Shown here in pieces: positions 47,003 to 56,627 of a DNA stretch of 64,000 nucleotides. The notes under the pieces were generated by a model, which saw only the letters and a list, made by a program, of their open reading frames with translations, was not told the DNA's origin and did no database searches. The DNA comes from Rugosimonospora africana (GTDB lineage: Bacteria; Actinomycetota; Actinomycetes; Mycobacteriales; Micromonosporaceae): positions 1 through 64,000 of the forward strand of contig NZ_BONZ01000012.1 in assembly GCF_016862975.1 (NCBI RefSeq). The letters are read 5' to 3'. The position numbers and the translations under genes were made by a program. The first letter of the stretch is position 1. Every line of letters starts with the position of its first letter.

Positions 47003-47806
47003 GTGACGGAAGCGCCGATCGGCATCTTCGACTCCGGCGTCGGCGGTCTGACCGTGGCCAGGGCGATACTCGACCAATTGCCGCACGAGCAGGTGCGATA
47101 TGTGGGGGATACCGCCCACTTGCCGTACGGGCCGAAGCCGATCGCGGATGTGCGCCGGTACGCGCTTCGCTGCCTCGATCAGCTGGTCGAGCAGGGCGTC
47201 AAGATGCTCGTCATCGCGTGCAACAGCGCATCGGCGGCGTGCCTGTCGGATGCCCGTGAGCGTTATCCGGTCCCGGTGGTCGAAGTGATCCGGCCGGCCG
47301 TGCGCCGGGCCGCCGCGGCCACCCGTAACGGCAAGATCGGCGTTATCGGCACCACGGCGACGATCACCAGCGGGGCCTACGGGGACGCGTTCGCGGCGGC
47401 GCCGCAGGCGACCGTGACCCAGGTGGCCTGCCCGCAATTCGTGGACTTCGTCGAGCGGGGGATCACCTCGGGCCGGGCGTTGCTCGGCCTGGCCAGCGGC
47501 TACCTGGAGCCGTTGCAGCGGGCCGACGTGGACACCCTGGTGCTCGGCTGCACGCACTACCCGCTGCTCGCCGGCGTGATCGGGCTGGTCATGGGGGATT
47601 CGGTCACGCTGGTGTCGAGCGCCGACGAGACGGCGAAGGACGTGTACCGGGTGCTGAACGAGCACGACCTCTTCCGTCCCGACGACGCACCACCCCCCGA
47701 GCACCGTTTCCTGGCCACCGGGGACCTGACGGTGTTCGCCAAGCTGGCATACCGCTTCCTCGGCCCGGAGGCGGCCGCCACGGCGCTGAGCCAGGCGGCG
47801 GCGTGA
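47003..47806 (+). CDS. murI: Glutamate racemase
   Basis: A 267-residue racemase supplying D-glutamate for peptidoglycan. Asp10 in [14 protein letters not shown], Cys73 in [11 protein letters not shown] and Cys183 in [11 protein letters not shown] are the paired acid/base residues and contact loop; [13 protein letters not shown] is also conserved. GTG 47003 is used since the fold starts immediately and it lies 8 nt after TAGGCT. An upstream in-frame extension reaches into the neighbouring intergenic region and shows no domain. The following gene is the MBL hydrolase, as in mycobacteria. Confidence 0.93.
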   Translation: MTEAPIGIFDSGVGGLTVARAILDQLPHEQVRYVGDTAHLPYGPKPIADVRRYALRCLDQLVEQGVKMLVIACNSASAACLSDARERYPVPVVEVIRPAVRRAAAATRNGKIGVIGTTATITSGAYGDAFAAAPQATVTQVACPQFVDFVERGITSGRALLGLASGYLEPLQRADVDTLVLGCTHYPLLAGVIGLVMGDSVTLVSSADETAKDVYRVLNEHDLFRPDDAPPPEHRFLATGDLTVFAKLAYRFLGPEAAATALSQAAA

Positions 47807-47936
47807 GCGTTCCACAGGGCCGGCGCGTCGGCGTGAGCCGTTCGGGCGGCGCCGCGGTCGTGGCCGCCGTTCCGCTGGAGGCCCGTGTTTCGGCAAAGGC
47901 CCGTGTTCCCGCAGCGGCCCGAAAGGATGGGCCGTC

Positions 47937-48686
47937 GTGAGGCTCACTGTGCTCGGCTGTGCCGGCAGCTTTCCCGGCCCGGACTCGGCGTGCTCCGCCT
48001 ACCTGGTCGAGGCCGACGGCTTCGCGCTGATGATGGACTTCGGCCCCGGGTCGATGTCCGCCCTCCAGCGCTACGGCAACATGCGTACCCTCGACGCGAT
48101 CATGCTGTCGCACCTGCACTGTGACCACATGCTCGACGCCTGCTCGTACGTGGTCGTCAGGCGGTACTCGCCGGACGGGCCGTACCCGAGGATGCCCCTC
48201 TACGCGCCGGCCGGGGCGGCGGAGCGGTTGGGCGGGGCGTACTGGAGCCCGGAAGAGGGCCCGCTGGACGACGTGTACGACTTCCGGACCCTGACCGGGG
48301 GCACGTTCGAGCTGGGGCCGTTCTCGGTGACCGTGGAGCGGGTCAACCACCCGGTCGAGACGTACGGGATCAGGCTGGAGCACGCCGGCCGGGTGCTCGC
48401 GTACTCGGCGGACACCGGCATGTGCGACGCGCTCGGCCGGCTGGCCGCCGGCGCGGACGTGTTCCTCTGCGAGGCCAGCTACCTCGACGGCGCGGTCAAC
48501 CCGCCGGACCTGCACCTGACCGGCCGCGAGGCGGGCGAGGCGGCGACCAAGGCCGGAGTCGGGCGGCTGCTGCTGACTCACTTGATCAGCGCGTGGGGCA
48601 ACGGAGAAGAGACCTATCACGCCGCCGCTGAGGCATTCGCCGGGCCGGTTGAGCTGGTGCGTCCCGGTGCGCGGTACGAGATATAA
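47937..48686 (+). CDS. MBL-fold hydrolase, Rv1339-type (possible cAMP phosphodiesterase)
   Basis: A 249-residue metallo-beta-lactamase-fold enzyme. The metal site reads SHLHCDHMLD (His59, His61, Asp63, His64), with later ligands in RVNHPVETYGIRLEH, YSADTGMCDAL and LLLTHLISAW. Gene order murI-MBL-(insert)-rph-rdgB matches Rv1338-Rv1341, making this the positional counterpart of Rv1339, reported as an atypical cAMP phosphodiesterase; a nuclease-like role remains possible. GAAAGGA lies 9 nt before GTG 47937. The 130 bp upstream show nothing notable. Confidence 0.85.
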   Translation: MRLTVLGCAGSFPGPDSACSAYLVEADGFALMMDFGPGSMSALQRYGNMRTLDAIMLSHLHCDHMLDACSYVVVRRYSPDGPYPRMPLYAPAGAAERLGGAYWSPEEGPLDDVYDFRTLTGGTFELGPFSVTVERVNHPVETYGIRLEHAGRVLAYSADTGMCDALGRLAAGADVFLCEASYLDGAVNPPDLHLTGREAGEAATKAGVGRLLLTHLISAWGNGEETYHAAAEAFAGPVELVRPGARYEI

Positions 48687-48753
48687 CGGTTTCTTCTTTT
48701 AATCGTCAGATCGATGTGGTCCGCTGCACTGGCTGTACCCGCACCTTGAGCGC

Positions 48754-49902
48754 ATGCGCATCGCGATCATCACAGAGTCATTCCCGCCCGACGTCAACGG
48801 AGTCGCGCACTCGGTGGTGCGCGTCGCAGAGCACCTGGTGGAACGGGGGCACCGGCCCCTGGTGGTTGCCCCGGAGCCGGCCTCTGGCATGCCGAGGGTA
48901 GCCGGTCCGCTGCCGTACCCGGTGGTCCGGGTCCCCTCGCTGCCGATGCCCGGGTACCCGACGTTCCGGCTCGGCCTGCCCACCCGACGGCTGACCGAGG
49001 CGCTGATCGGCCACGGTACCGACCTGGTGCACCTGGCCGGCCCGTTCTTCCTCGGCGCCCGGGGCAGCGCCGTGGCGCAGCACCTGAAGCTGCCGACCGT
49101 CGCCGTGTACCAGACGGACGTGCCCTCGTACGCGACCGCGTACCGGATGCGTGAACTCGGCGGCGCGGCGGCCTGGCGGTGGCTGCGCCGGATCCACAAC
49201 GCGGCCGACCGCACCCTGGCCCCCTCGACCGCGTCGGCGACCGCGTTGCACGCGCACGGGGTCGAGCGGGTCTGGCTGTGGCGGCGCGGGGTCGACACGG
49301 CCCGCTTCGACCCGAAGCACCGCAGCGCGGCACTCCGCCGGGCGCTGGTGCCCAATGGCGAGGTGCTGGTCGGGTACGTGGGCCGGCTGGCCGTGGAGAA
49401 GCGGGTCGATCTGCTCGCCGGGGTGTCGAAGCTGCCCGGCGTGCGGCTGGCCATCGTGGGCGGCGGCCCGGCGGAGGCGGCGCTGCGCCAGGCGTTGCCG
49501 GACGCGGTGTTCCTCGGCGTGCGGCAGGGCGCGCAACTCGCCCGGCTCTACGCGAGCCTGGACATCTTCGTCCACAGTGGACCGTATGAGACATTCGGGC
49601 AGACGTTGCAGGAAGCGGCGGCCAGCGGGGTACCGGTGGTGGCTCCGGCCGCCGGCGGCCCGGTGGACCTGGTCGTGGACGGCGAGACCGGGTGCCTGGT
49701 GCCGCCGCACTCCGGGGCCGCGCTGACCGACGCGGTGGCCGAGCTGGCCGCGTCGGCCCGACTGCGCCAGTCGATGGGCGCGGCGGGCCGGCTGCTGGTG
49801 GAGGGCCGCAGTTGGGCCGCCATCGGCGACGAGCTGATCGGACACTACGAGGCCGTACTGGGTGCGGCGCGGCCGGCCGTCGCCCCGGCCGCCGCGGCCT
49901 GA
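48754..49902 (+). CDS. GT4 mannosyltransferase, MgtA-like
   Basis: A 382-residue GT4 enzyme resembling GDP-mannose-dependent alpha-mannosyltransferases such as mycobacterial MgtA. Seen are RIAIITESFPPDVNGVAHSVVRVAEHL, LVHLAGPFFLGARG, AVYQTDVPSYATAYRM, LWRRGVDTARFDP, VGYVGRLAVEKRVDLL and SGPYETFGQTLQEAAASGVPVVAP. It would extend a mannolipid on the inner face of the membrane. A TCCACAGTGGA palindrome lies in it at 49571. It starts a three-gene run with the next transferase 28 bp downstream, inserted between genes that adjoin in mycobacteria. Confidence 0.87.
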   Translation: MRIAIITESFPPDVNGVAHSVVRVAEHLVERGHRPLVVAPEPASGMPRVAGPLPYPVVRVPSLPMPGYPTFRLGLPTRRLTEALIGHGTDLVHLAGPFFLGARGSAVAQHLKLPTVAVYQTDVPSYATAYRMRELGGAAAWRWLRRIHNAADRTLAPSTASATALHAHGVERVWLWRRGVDTARFDPKHRSAALRRALVPNGEVLVGYVGRLAVEKRVDLLAGVSKLPGVRLAIVGGGPAEAALRQALPDAVFLGVRQGAQLARLYASLDIFVHSGPYETFGQTLQEAAASGVPVVAPAAGGPVDLVVDGETGCLVPPHSGAALTDAVAELAASARLRQSMGAAGRLLVEGRSWAAIGDELIGHYEAVLGAARPAVAPAAAA

Positions 49903-49930
49903 CCGCCGCCGCGACGAACAGGGCATCGGT

Positions 49931-51226
49931 ATGAGAATCGTGCGGCTCGCCAACTTTGTCGCACCGCGCTCCGGTGGACTGCGCACGGCGATGCGCGCCC
50001 TCGGCTCCGGGTACCTGGCCGCCGGGCACGAGGCTGTGCTGGTGGTACCCGGGGTGGAGGCAGCCGACGAGATGACGGATCAGGGCCGGGTCATCACGCT
50101 GCCCGGCCCGGTGCTGCCGTTCTCCGGCGGGTACCGGGTGCTGGTGGACCGGCGCCGGCTGACCGCGCTGCTGAACGAGCTGCGCCCGGACCGGCTGGAG
50201 GTGTCCGACCGCACCACGCTGCGCTGGACCGGTGCCTGGGCGCGCCGCCACGCGGTGCCTTCGGTGATGGTGTCGCACGAGAGCGTGGCCGGCCTGCTCG
50301 GGCTCGCCGGCCGGGTGCTCGCCAGGCCGGCGGCGGCGCTGGCCGACGTGCTCAACTCCCGTACCGCGATGCACTACAACTCGGTGATCTGCACGACGGA
50401 CTGGGCGGCGGCGGAGTTCGCCCGGCTCGGGGTCGCGAACCTGCGGCGGGTGCCGCTCGGGGTGGACCTGGACCTGTTCTCGCCGTCCGCCCGGTCGCTG
50501 GCGGTACGCCGCCGGTACGCCCGCGACGACGAGGTACTGATCGTCCACTGTGGACGCCTGTCGCCGGAGAAGAAGCCGGAGCGCTCGATCCTGGCGGTAC
50601 AGGAGCTGCGGGCCGCCGGGGTGCCGGCGGTGCTCGTGGTGGCCGGGGACGGGCCGCTGCGCCACCGGCTGGCCCGGCGCTCTGAGGGCCTGCCGGTGCG
50701 CTTCGCCGGCTTCGTCGCGGACCGGTCCACGCTCGCCGGGTTGCTCGCCTCGGCGGACGTGGTACTGGCGCCGGGGCCGGTCGAGACGTTCGGGCTGGCC
50801 GCCCTGGAGGCGCTGGCCTGCGGTACCCCGGTGGTGGTCAGCGCGGAGAGCGCGTTGCCGGAGGTGATCGGCACGGCCGGGGTCGCGGTGTGCGGCGAGG
50901 GCTTCGCCGACGGGGTACGCGATGTGCTGAGCCGGCCGGACCGGCACCGGCGGGCGGCGGCCCGCCGCCGGGCCGAGGAGTTCGGCTGGCCGAACGCGGT
51001 GGCCGGGTTCCTGGCGGCGCACGGCCTCGCCGGGGTCGCTGCCCCGGACCTCGCCGCGGATCCCGGGTTGGCGGTAGACGCGGATCTGGCACTGGACCCG
51101 GATCTGGGTCTGGACACGGATCTGGCGCTGGGTGCGGATCTGGCGCTGGGCGCGGGCGCACCGCTGCCGACGCGTGCGAGCAGTCGCTGGGATGACGACG
51201 ACGAATTGGCGGGAATTCCATCGTGA
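49931..51226 (+). CDS. GT4 glycosyltransferase with C-terminal Asp-Leu repeats
   Basis: A 431-residue GT4 enzyme. RIVRLANFVAPRSGGLRTAMRAL, VMVSHESVAGLLG, VPLGVDLDLFSP, IVHCGRLSPEKKPERSI and PVETFGLAALEALACGTPVVVS define both lobes. Residues ~377-418 are degenerate repeats (DLALDPDLGLDTDLALGADLAL begins as DL-rich hexads) absent from relatives. The acceptor is unknown; the neighbouring MgtA-like enzyme suggests one glycolipid. ATG 49931 starts after a short gap. Its stop overlaps the SGNH gene start (GTGA). Confidence 0.86.
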   Translation: MRIVRLANFVAPRSGGLRTAMRALGSGYLAAGHEAVLVVPGVEAADEMTDQGRVITLPGPVLPFSGGYRVLVDRRRLTALLNELRPDRLEVSDRTTLRWTGAWARRHAVPSVMVSHESVAGLLGLAGRVLARPAAALADVLNSRTAMHYNSVICTTDWAAAEFARLGVANLRRVPLGVDLDLFSPSARSLAVRRRYARDDEVLIVHCGRLSPEKKPERSILAVQELRAAGVPAVLVVAGDGPLRHRLARRSEGLPVRFAGFVADRSTLAGLLASADVVLAPGPVETFGLAALEALACGTPVVVSAESALPEVIGTAGVAVCGEGFADGVRDVLSRPDRHRRAAARRRAEEFGWPNAVAGFLAAHGLAGVAAPDLAADPGLAVDADLALDPDLGLDTDLALGADLALGAGAPLPTRASSRWDDDDELAGIPS

Positions 51227-52092
51227 CCCGGTTCGTGGCGCTCGGAGACTCGATCACGGTCGGCGTCGGCGATCCCCAGCCGAACGGCGCCTGGCGCGGC
51301 TGGGCAGAGCTGCTGGCCGGCGCGCTGCCCGACGCTGAGCTGCACAACCTGGCGGTCAACGGCGCGCTGACCGGCGACGTGGAACGCAACCAGCTGCCCC
51401 GCGCCCTGGCGCTGCGCCCGGACGTCGCGTCGGTGGTGGTAGGTGTCAACGACACCCTCCGCCGCTCGTTTGACGTGGCCCGGGTCGCCGCGTCGATCGA
51501 GCGCACGCTCGGCGCCCTGCGCGCGGAGGGTGCGGTCGTGCTCACCATGCGGATGCCCGATCCCGGGCGGATGTTCCGCCTGCCGGACGGGCTGGCCCGG
51601 CCGCTGGCCCGCCGGATCCGGGCGGTCAACGCGGTGACCGACGCCGCGGCGACGCGCTTCGGGGCGGTGCACGTCGACATCGCCCGGCACCCGGCCACCT
51701 ACGAGCGTCGCATGTGGAGCGTGGACCGGCTGCATCCCAGCGAGCGCGGGCACCGGCTGCTGGCCCGGTCGTTCGCCGACCTGCTCGGCCTCCCGCCGGC
51801 CCGGTGGCCGGACGCGGAGCCGTCCAACCCGCCTCCGACGCTCACCTCGGAACTGCGCTGGATGGCCACCAAGGGCGTGCGGTGGGTGATGGACCGCTCG
51901 ACCGATCTGGTGCCGTACCTGTGCGGGATGATGATCGCCGAGTGGTGGTACGGGCTGCGCGGGCTGGCGCACCGGCTCGACGACTCGATGGCCCGGGAGG
52001 TGACCGCCGCGCTGTGCACCCCGTTGACGCGGACTAGGCTTGCGGCATGGCCCGACCCGATGGACGTACCCCTGACCAACTGCGACCGGTGA
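51223..52092 (+). CDS. SGNH/GDSL hydrolase
   Basis: A 289-residue SGNH-type esterase or lipase. Block I is [14 protein letters not shown] with the nucleophilic serine, block [15 protein letters not shown] gives the oxyanion glycine, block [13 protein letters not shown] the asparagine, and block [17 protein letters not shown] the Asp-His pair. The C-terminal ~90 residues hold a helix region ([16 protein letters not shown]). With no signal peptide, it probably acts inside the cell, perhaps on acyl groups of a glycolipid made by the two preceding transferases. GTG 51223 overlaps the upstream stop; its 3' end overlaps rph by 46 bases. Confidence 0.87.
   Translation: MTRFVALGDSITVGVGDPQPNGAWRGWAELLAGALPDAELHNLAVNGALTGDVERNQLPRALALRPDVASVVVGVNDTLRRSFDVARVAASIERTLGALRAEGAVVLTMRMPDPGRMFRLPDGLARPLARRIRAVNAVTDAAATRFGAVHVDIARHPATYERRMWSVDRLHPSERGHRLLARSFADLLGLPPARWPDAEPSNPPPTLTSELRWMATKGVRWVMDRSTDLVPYLCGMMIAEWWYGLRGLAHRLDDSMAREVTAALCTPLTRTRLAAWPDPMDVPLTNCDR
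52035..52040 (+). promoter_or_regulatory. TAGGCT -10 element, leaderless rph
   Basis: TAGGCTT lies 6 nt before ATG 52047, inside the end of the SGNH gene. It matches the elements before mec and murI. Confidence 0.4.
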
Positions 52093-52775
52093 CTCTGACC
52101 CGCAACTGGAGCATGCATCCGGAAGGCTCCGTTCTGGTGGAGTTCGGCGCGACCCGGGTGCTGTGCACCGCGAGCGTCACCGAGGGGGTGCCCCGCTGGC
52201 GCAAGGGTTCCGGCCTCGGCTGGATCACCGCGGAATACGCGATGCTGCCCCGGGCGACCACCACCCGCTCCGACCGGGAGAGCGTGAAGGGTCGCATCGG
52301 TGGGCGCACCCACGAGATTTCCCGCCTGATCGGCCGCAGCCTGCGCGCCTGCCTGGACCTGTCCGCGCTCGGTGAAAACTCCATCATGGTCGACTGCGAC
52401 GTGTTGCAGGCCGACGGCGGCACCCGCACCGCGGCCATCACCGGCGGTTACGTCGCGGTGGCCGACGCGGTCGGCTGGCTGGCCCGGCAGCACGCGCTGT
52501 CCGGCAAGCCGGAAGAAGCGCTGCACCGGTCGGTGGCCGCGGTCAGCGTAGGCATCATCGGCGGCCAGCCCCGGCTCGACCTCTGCTACGAGGAAGACGT
52601 CATCGCCGACGTGGACATGAACATCGTCTGCACCGGCAACGGCGAGTTCGTCGAGGTGCAGGGCACCGGCGAGCAGGCGGTGTTCAAGCGCGCCGAACTC
52701 GACAACCTGGTCGACCTCGGCGCGGCCGGCTGCGCGGCGCTGGCCGAGTTGCAGCGCAAGGCACTGGCTTCGTGA
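52047..52775 (+). CDS. rph: Ribonuclease PH
   Basis: A 242-residue phosphorolytic exonuclease that trims tRNA 3' ends. [32 protein letters not shown] at the N-terminus (in two conserved pieces), [52 protein letters not shown] and [21 protein letters not shown] are all canonical. ATG 52047 gives the standard start and overlaps the SGNH gene. It is coupled to rdgB by a 4-base overlap at 52772. Confidence 0.95.
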   Translation: MARPDGRTPDQLRPVTLTRNWSMHPEGSVLVEFGATRVLCTASVTEGVPRWRKGSGLGWITAEYAMLPRATTTRSDRESVKGRIGGRTHEISRLIGRSLRACLDLSALGENSIMVDCDVLQADGGTRTAAITGGYVAVADAVGWLARQHALSGKPEEALHRSVAAVSVGIIGGQPRLDLCYEEDVIADVDMNIVCTGNGEFVEVQGTGEQAVFKRAELDNLVDLGAAGCAALAELQRKALAS

Positions 52776-53356
52776 AGATCCTGCTCGCCACGCGCAACAC
52801 GAAGAAGCTCGTCGAACTGCAACGCATCCTCATCGACGTCGCGCTCGTCGGCCTCGCCGACGTGCCGGCCTACGAGGAGGTGCCGGAGAGCGGGCTGACC
52901 TTCGAGGACAACGCCCTCATCAAGGCGCGGGAGGGCGCGGCGCGCACCGGGTTGCCCACCGTCGCCGACGACTCCGGGCTCGCCGTGGACGCGTTGAACG
53001 GGATGCCGGGCGTGTTCTCCGCGCGCTGGTCCGGCCGGCACGGCGACGACCTGGCCAACCTGTCGCTCGTACTGGCGCAGATCGGCGACGTACCGGACGG
53101 GGCGCGGGGCGCGTCGTTCGTGTGCGCGGCGGCGCTGGCGCTGCCCGACGGTCGGGAGTGGACGGTGCGCGGCGAGATGTCCGGCCGGCTCATCCACGAG
53201 CCGCGCGGGGAGGGCGGGTTCGGGTACGACCCGATCTTCGTGGCCGACGGTGAGACCCGCACGAACGCCGAGCTGTCGCCCGGCGAGAAGGACGCGATCA
53301 GCCACCGGGGCAAGGCGTTCCGGGCGCTGGCCGGCATCATCACCGGGGAACTCTGA
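52772..53356 (+). CDS. rdgB: XTP/dITP pyrophosphatase
   Basis: A 194-residue Ham1/RdgB enzyme that removes non-canonical purine triphosphates. [18 protein letters not shown] is the substrate loop, [35 protein letters not shown] contains the metal-binding and catalytic acidic residues, [17 protein letters not shown] and [12 protein letters not shown] close the site. GTG 52772 overlaps the rph stop. trmO begins one base after its stop. Confidence 0.94.
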   Translation: MKILLATRNTKKLVELQRILIDVALVGLADVPAYEEVPESGLTFEDNALIKAREGAARTGLPTVADDSGLAVDALNGMPGVFSARWSGRHGDDLANLSLVLAQIGDVPDGARGASFVCAAALALPDGREWTVRGEMSGRLIHEPRGEGGFGYDPIFVADGETRTNAELSPGEKDAISHRGKAFRALAGIITGEL

Positions 53357-53357
53357 G

Positions 53358-53825
53358 GTGGCCGGTTCGTTCGACATGCGGCCGATCGGCCGGGTGGAGT
53401 CCACTCGCGACGAGGCGATCGACGACGACTGGGACGCGGTGTCCACCGCGATCGTGCTCGACGGGTCGCAGGTCGGCCCGGACGCGGTCGCCGGGCTGGA
53501 CGAGTTCTCGCACATCGAGGTCGTGTACGTGTTCGACCGGGTGGACCCGGCCGGCGTGCAGACCGGGGCCCGGCGCCCGCGCGGCAACCCGGAGTGGCCG
53601 CTGGTGGGCATCCTCGCCCAACGGGCGAAGAACCGGCCGAACCGGATCGGGGTGACCCGCTGCGAGCTGGCCGGTGTCGACGGGCTCCGGCTGCGGGTGC
53701 GTGGGCTGGACGCGATCGACGGCACGCCGGTGCTGGACATCAAGCCGTACCTGGAGGAGTTCGGCCCGCGCGGCCCGGTGCGCCAGCCGGAGTGGTCGCG
53801 CGAGCTGATGCGCGGGTACTGGTGA
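53358..53825 (+). CDS. trmO: tRNA (N6-threonylcarbamoyladenosine37-N6) methyltransferase, TsaA-like
   Basis: A 155-residue TsaA/TrmO-fold protein. MRPIGRVESTRDEAIDDDWD opens the SAM-binding barrel, GLDEFSHIEVVYVFDRVDP is the SAM contact, RGNPEWPLVGILAQRAKNRPNRIGVTRCEL the catalytic stretch, and GTPVLDIKPYLEEF the conserved C-terminal block. It methylates t6A37 of tRNA using SAM. GTG 53358 is immediately after the rdgB stop; ATG 53376 is an alternative. It converges with hutH. Confidence 0.87.
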   Translation: MAGSFDMRPIGRVESTRDEAIDDDWDAVSTAIVLDGSQVGPDAVAGLDEFSHIEVVYVFDRVDPAGVQTGARRPRGNPEWPLVGILAQRAKNRPNRIGVTRCELAGVDGLRLRVRGLDAIDGTPVLDIKPYLEEFGPRGPVRQPEWSRELMRGYW

Positions 53826-53859
53826 GCGGCGCTCGCTAGAGCGGTGCCCGCGGTGCCTC

Positions 53860-55407
53860 TCAGCGCAGCGGGCCGGCGGCCTCCTCGACGGCGGTACGCA
53901 GCTCGGTGCCGCGGATGAGGTCGCGGGCGGCCTCCAGCACCGGAGCGAGGTAGATGTCCGGCCCCGGCTCACCGGCGAACGGAGTCACCGCCGCCATCGC
54001 GATCCGCCCCGCGGGCGAGGCGACCAGCGGGGCACGCAGCTGAAGCCCCCGCACTCCGGCCAGCAGCTCGACCGCGAGCAGGCTGGTCAGGTTGTCCAGC
54101 ACGGTACGCAGCTTGCGGGTGGCCGCCCAGCCCATGCTCACGTGGTCCTCCTGCATGCCGCTGGTGGGCAGTGAGTCCACGCTCGCCGGGCCGGCCAGCC
54201 GCCGGTTCTCGGCGACGATCCCCGCCGCGGTGTACTGCGCGATCATCAGCCCCGAGTTGACCCCGGCGTCCGGGCTGAGGAACGGCGGCAGGTCCCGGGA
54301 CCGGCACACGTCGAGCAGGCGGTCCACCCGGCGCTCGGAGATCGCGCCCACCTCGGCGGCGGCGATGGCCAGGAAGTCCGCCGCGAAGCCCAGCGGCGCA
54401 CCGTGGAAGTTGCCGGTCGACTCCACCCGGCCGTCCGGCAGCACCACCGGATTGTCCACAACGGACACAAGTTCGCGGCCGGCCACCGCGGTCACGAAGT
54501 CCAGGGTGTCCCGGGCCGCGCCGGCGACCTGCGGCGCGCACCGCATCGAGTACGCGTCCTGCACCGCGTGCGACATGTCGTGCCGGTGACTGTCCATGAT
54601 GGACGAATCCTGGAGCAGCCGGAGGATGTTCGCTGCCGAGACCGCCTGGCCGGGATGCGGCCGGATGGTGTGCAGCTCAGGCTGGAACGGCCGGTCGCTG
54701 CCCAGCATCGCCTCGATGGACAGCGCCGCGGTCAGGTCCGCCATGCTGAACAGGTGGGCCGCGTCAGCGCCGGCCAGCAGCAGCATTCCGAGCATGCCGT
54801 CGGTGCCGTTGATGAGCGCCAGCCCCTCCTTGGCGGACAGCCGGATCGGCCGCAGCCCGGCCCGGCGTAGCGCCTCGTCGCCGGCCACCCGGGAGCCGTC
54901 CTCGCCGAGCACCCAGCCCTCACCGAGCAACACCAGTGCACAGTGCGCCAGCGGCGCCAGGTCGCCGGAGGCGCCCAGCGATCCGTGCTCCGGCACCCAC
55001 GGGGTGACGTCGTGGTTGAGCAGGTCGACCAGCGCCTGGGCGACCAGCGGCCGGACTCCCGACCGGCCCATGGCCAGCGAACGTACCCGCAGCAGCATCA
55101 TCGCCCGGACCACCTCGCGTGGCATGGGCGCGCCGATCCCGGCGGAGTGCGAGCGGATCAGGGCGTGCTGGAGTTCGGACCGGCGCTCCGGCGCGATCGA
55201 CGTGTCGGCGAGCGCCCCGAAGCCGGTGGAGACCCCGTAGACCGGGCGGCCGTCCCGCTCGATGGCGTCGACGATCTGCCGGCTGGTGGTCATCACGTCG
55301 AGCGCGGCCGGGTCCAGTTCGACCCGGGCGCCGCGACGGGCGGTCGCGACCACCTCGGCGGGCGACAACCCGGTGGGTCCGACGGCGATGGTGGTGGTGC
55401 TGGTCAT
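53860..55407 (-). CDS. hutH: Histidine ammonia-lyase
   Basis: A 515-residue lyase converting L-histidine to trans-urocanate. [14 protein letters not shown] holds the Ala146-Ser147-Gly148 that cyclise to the MIO cofactor, Tyr58 lies in [11 protein letters not shown], and [39 protein letters not shown] and [13 protein letters not shown] are typical. ATG 55407 overlaps the hutI stop. It is last in the hut operon. A lone TTGTCCACA sits inside at 54452. Confidence 0.95.
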   Translation of the reverse strand: MTSTTTIAVGPTGLSPAEVVATARRGARVELDPAALDVMTTSRQIVDAIERDGRPVYGVSTGFGALADTSIAPERRSELQHALIRSHSAGIGAPMPREVVRAMMLLRVRSLAMGRSGVRPLVAQALVDLLNHDVTPWVPEHGSLGASGDLAPLAHCALVLLGEGWVLGEDGSRVAGDEALRRAGLRPIRLSAKEGLALINGTDGMLGMLLLAGADAAHLFSMADLTAALSIEAMLGSDRPFQPELHTIRPHPGQAVSAANILRLLQDSSIMDSHRHDMSHAVQDAYSMRCAPQVAGAARDTLDFVTAVAGRELVSVVDNPVVLPDGRVESTGNFHGAPLGFAADFLAIAAAEVGAISERRVDRLLDVCRSRDLPPFLSPDAGVNSGLMIAQYTAAGIVAENRRLAGPASVDSLPTSGMQEDHVSMGWAATRKLRTVLDNLTSLLAVELLAGVRGLQLRAPLVASPAGRIAMAAVTPFAGEPGPDIYLAPVLEAARDLIRGTELRTAVEEAAGPLR

Positions 55408-56627
55408 ATCGGTTCTCCGCCCTGAATTACCTGGTGAATCAGTGGTACTCCCGGCCGGTAGGCCAGGTGGACATGGCTCGGTGCGTCCACGATGGACAGA
55501 TCGGCGCGGGCGCCGACGTCGAGGTGCCCGATGTCGTCCCGGCGCAGCGCGCGGGCGCCTCCGGCGGTGGCGGCCCACAGCGCCTCGGCGGGCGTCATGC
55601 GCATCTCCCGTACCGCGAGCGCGATACAGAACGGCATCGACGAGGTGTATGACGACCCCGGGTTGCAGTCGGTGGCCAGGGCGACGGTGGCTCCGGCGTC
55701 GAGCAGGGCTCGGGCGTCCGGGTACGGCGACCGGGTGGAGAACTCGGCACCCGGCAGGAGTGTGGCGACCGTACCGGAGCCGGCGAGCGCGTCGATGTCG
55801 GCCGGGGACAGGTGGGTGCAGTGGTCGGCGCTGGCGGCGTCCGACTCGACGGCCACCCGTACCCCCTCGCCGGGGCCGAGCTGGTTGGCGTGGATCCGGG
55901 TACCGAGGCCGGCGGCGAGGCCGGCGCGGAGGATCTCCCGAGCCTGGTCGGGGTCGAACGCGCCACGTTCGCAGAAGACGTCGATCCAGCGCGCGTACGG
56001 GCGGGCGGCCGAGAGCATCGGACCGCAGACCAGCCGAACGTACTCGTCGGCCGGCACGCCCTCGGGCACCACGTGGGCACCGAGGTACGTGGTCTCCGTG
56101 GTGAACTCGCCGGCGATGCGCAGCGCCCGAGACTCCTCTTTGGAGGTGAGCCCGTACCCGCTCTTCACCTCGACGGTCGTGGTGCCCTGCCGGCGCGCCT
56201 CGGCGACCAGCCGGCCGACGTTCGCGCGCAGGGCGTCGTCGGAGGCGGCCCGGGTGGCCGCGACGGTGGTGCGGATCCCGCCCCCGGTATACGGCTCGCC
56301 GGCCATCCGGGCGGCGAACTCGGCGGCCCGGTCACCGGCGAACACCAGGTGAGCGTGGCTGTCCACGAAGCCCGGAATGACCGCCCGGCCGGCCGCGTCG
56401 ATCCGCCGGTCGGCGGCCGGCGCCGCCTCCGACGGCCCAACCCAGGCGACCCGGCCGTCAACGATGACCAGCGCGGCGCCGGTGAGCGTCCCCTGTGGAC
56501 CGTGCGTGGTCAGCTCGCCGATGCCGTCGATGAGGAGACTGCCCATCGCGCTGCTCTTGGCCTCGCTGCCCGTCGCGCCGCTTTCTGCGCCGCTGTCCGT
56601 CGCGCTGCTCTGTGCGTCGCCGCTCAT
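55404..56627 (-). CDS. hutI: Imidazolonepropionase
   Basis: A 407-residue amidohydrolase opening imidazolonepropionate to N-formimino-L-glutamate. [26 protein letters not shown] gives the HxH metal pair, then [59 protein letters not shown] and [17 protein letters not shown]. The first ~27 residues ([20 protein letters not shown]) are a repeat-rich addition; ATG 56546 ([12 protein letters not shown]) may be the older start. ATG 56627 is kept since it overlaps the hutF stop. Confidence 0.93.
   Translation of the reverse strand: MSGDAQSSATDSGAESGATGSEAKSSAMGSLLIDGIGELTTHGPQGTLTGAALVIVDGRVAWVGPSEAAPAADRRIDAAGRAVIPGFVDSHAHLVFAGDRAAEFAARMAGEPYTGGGIRTTVAATRAASDDALRANVGRLVAEARRQGTTTVEVKSGYGLTSKEESRALRIAGEFTTETTYLGAHVVPEGVPADEYVRLVCGPMLSAARPYARWIDVFCERGAFDPDQAREILRAGLAAGLGTRIHANQLGPGEGVRVAVESDAASADHCTHLSPADIDALAGSGTVATLLPGAEFSTRSPYPDARALLDAGATVALATDCNPGSSYTSSMPFCIALAVREMRMTPAEALWAATAGGARALRRDDIGHLDVGARADLSIVDAPSHVHLAYRPGVPLIHQVIQGGEPI

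Noticed and set aside
54452-54460. DnaA box TTGTCCACA
   Set aside because: A single box inside hutH with no cluster, AT-rich stretch or dnaA/dnaN nearby; not an origin.
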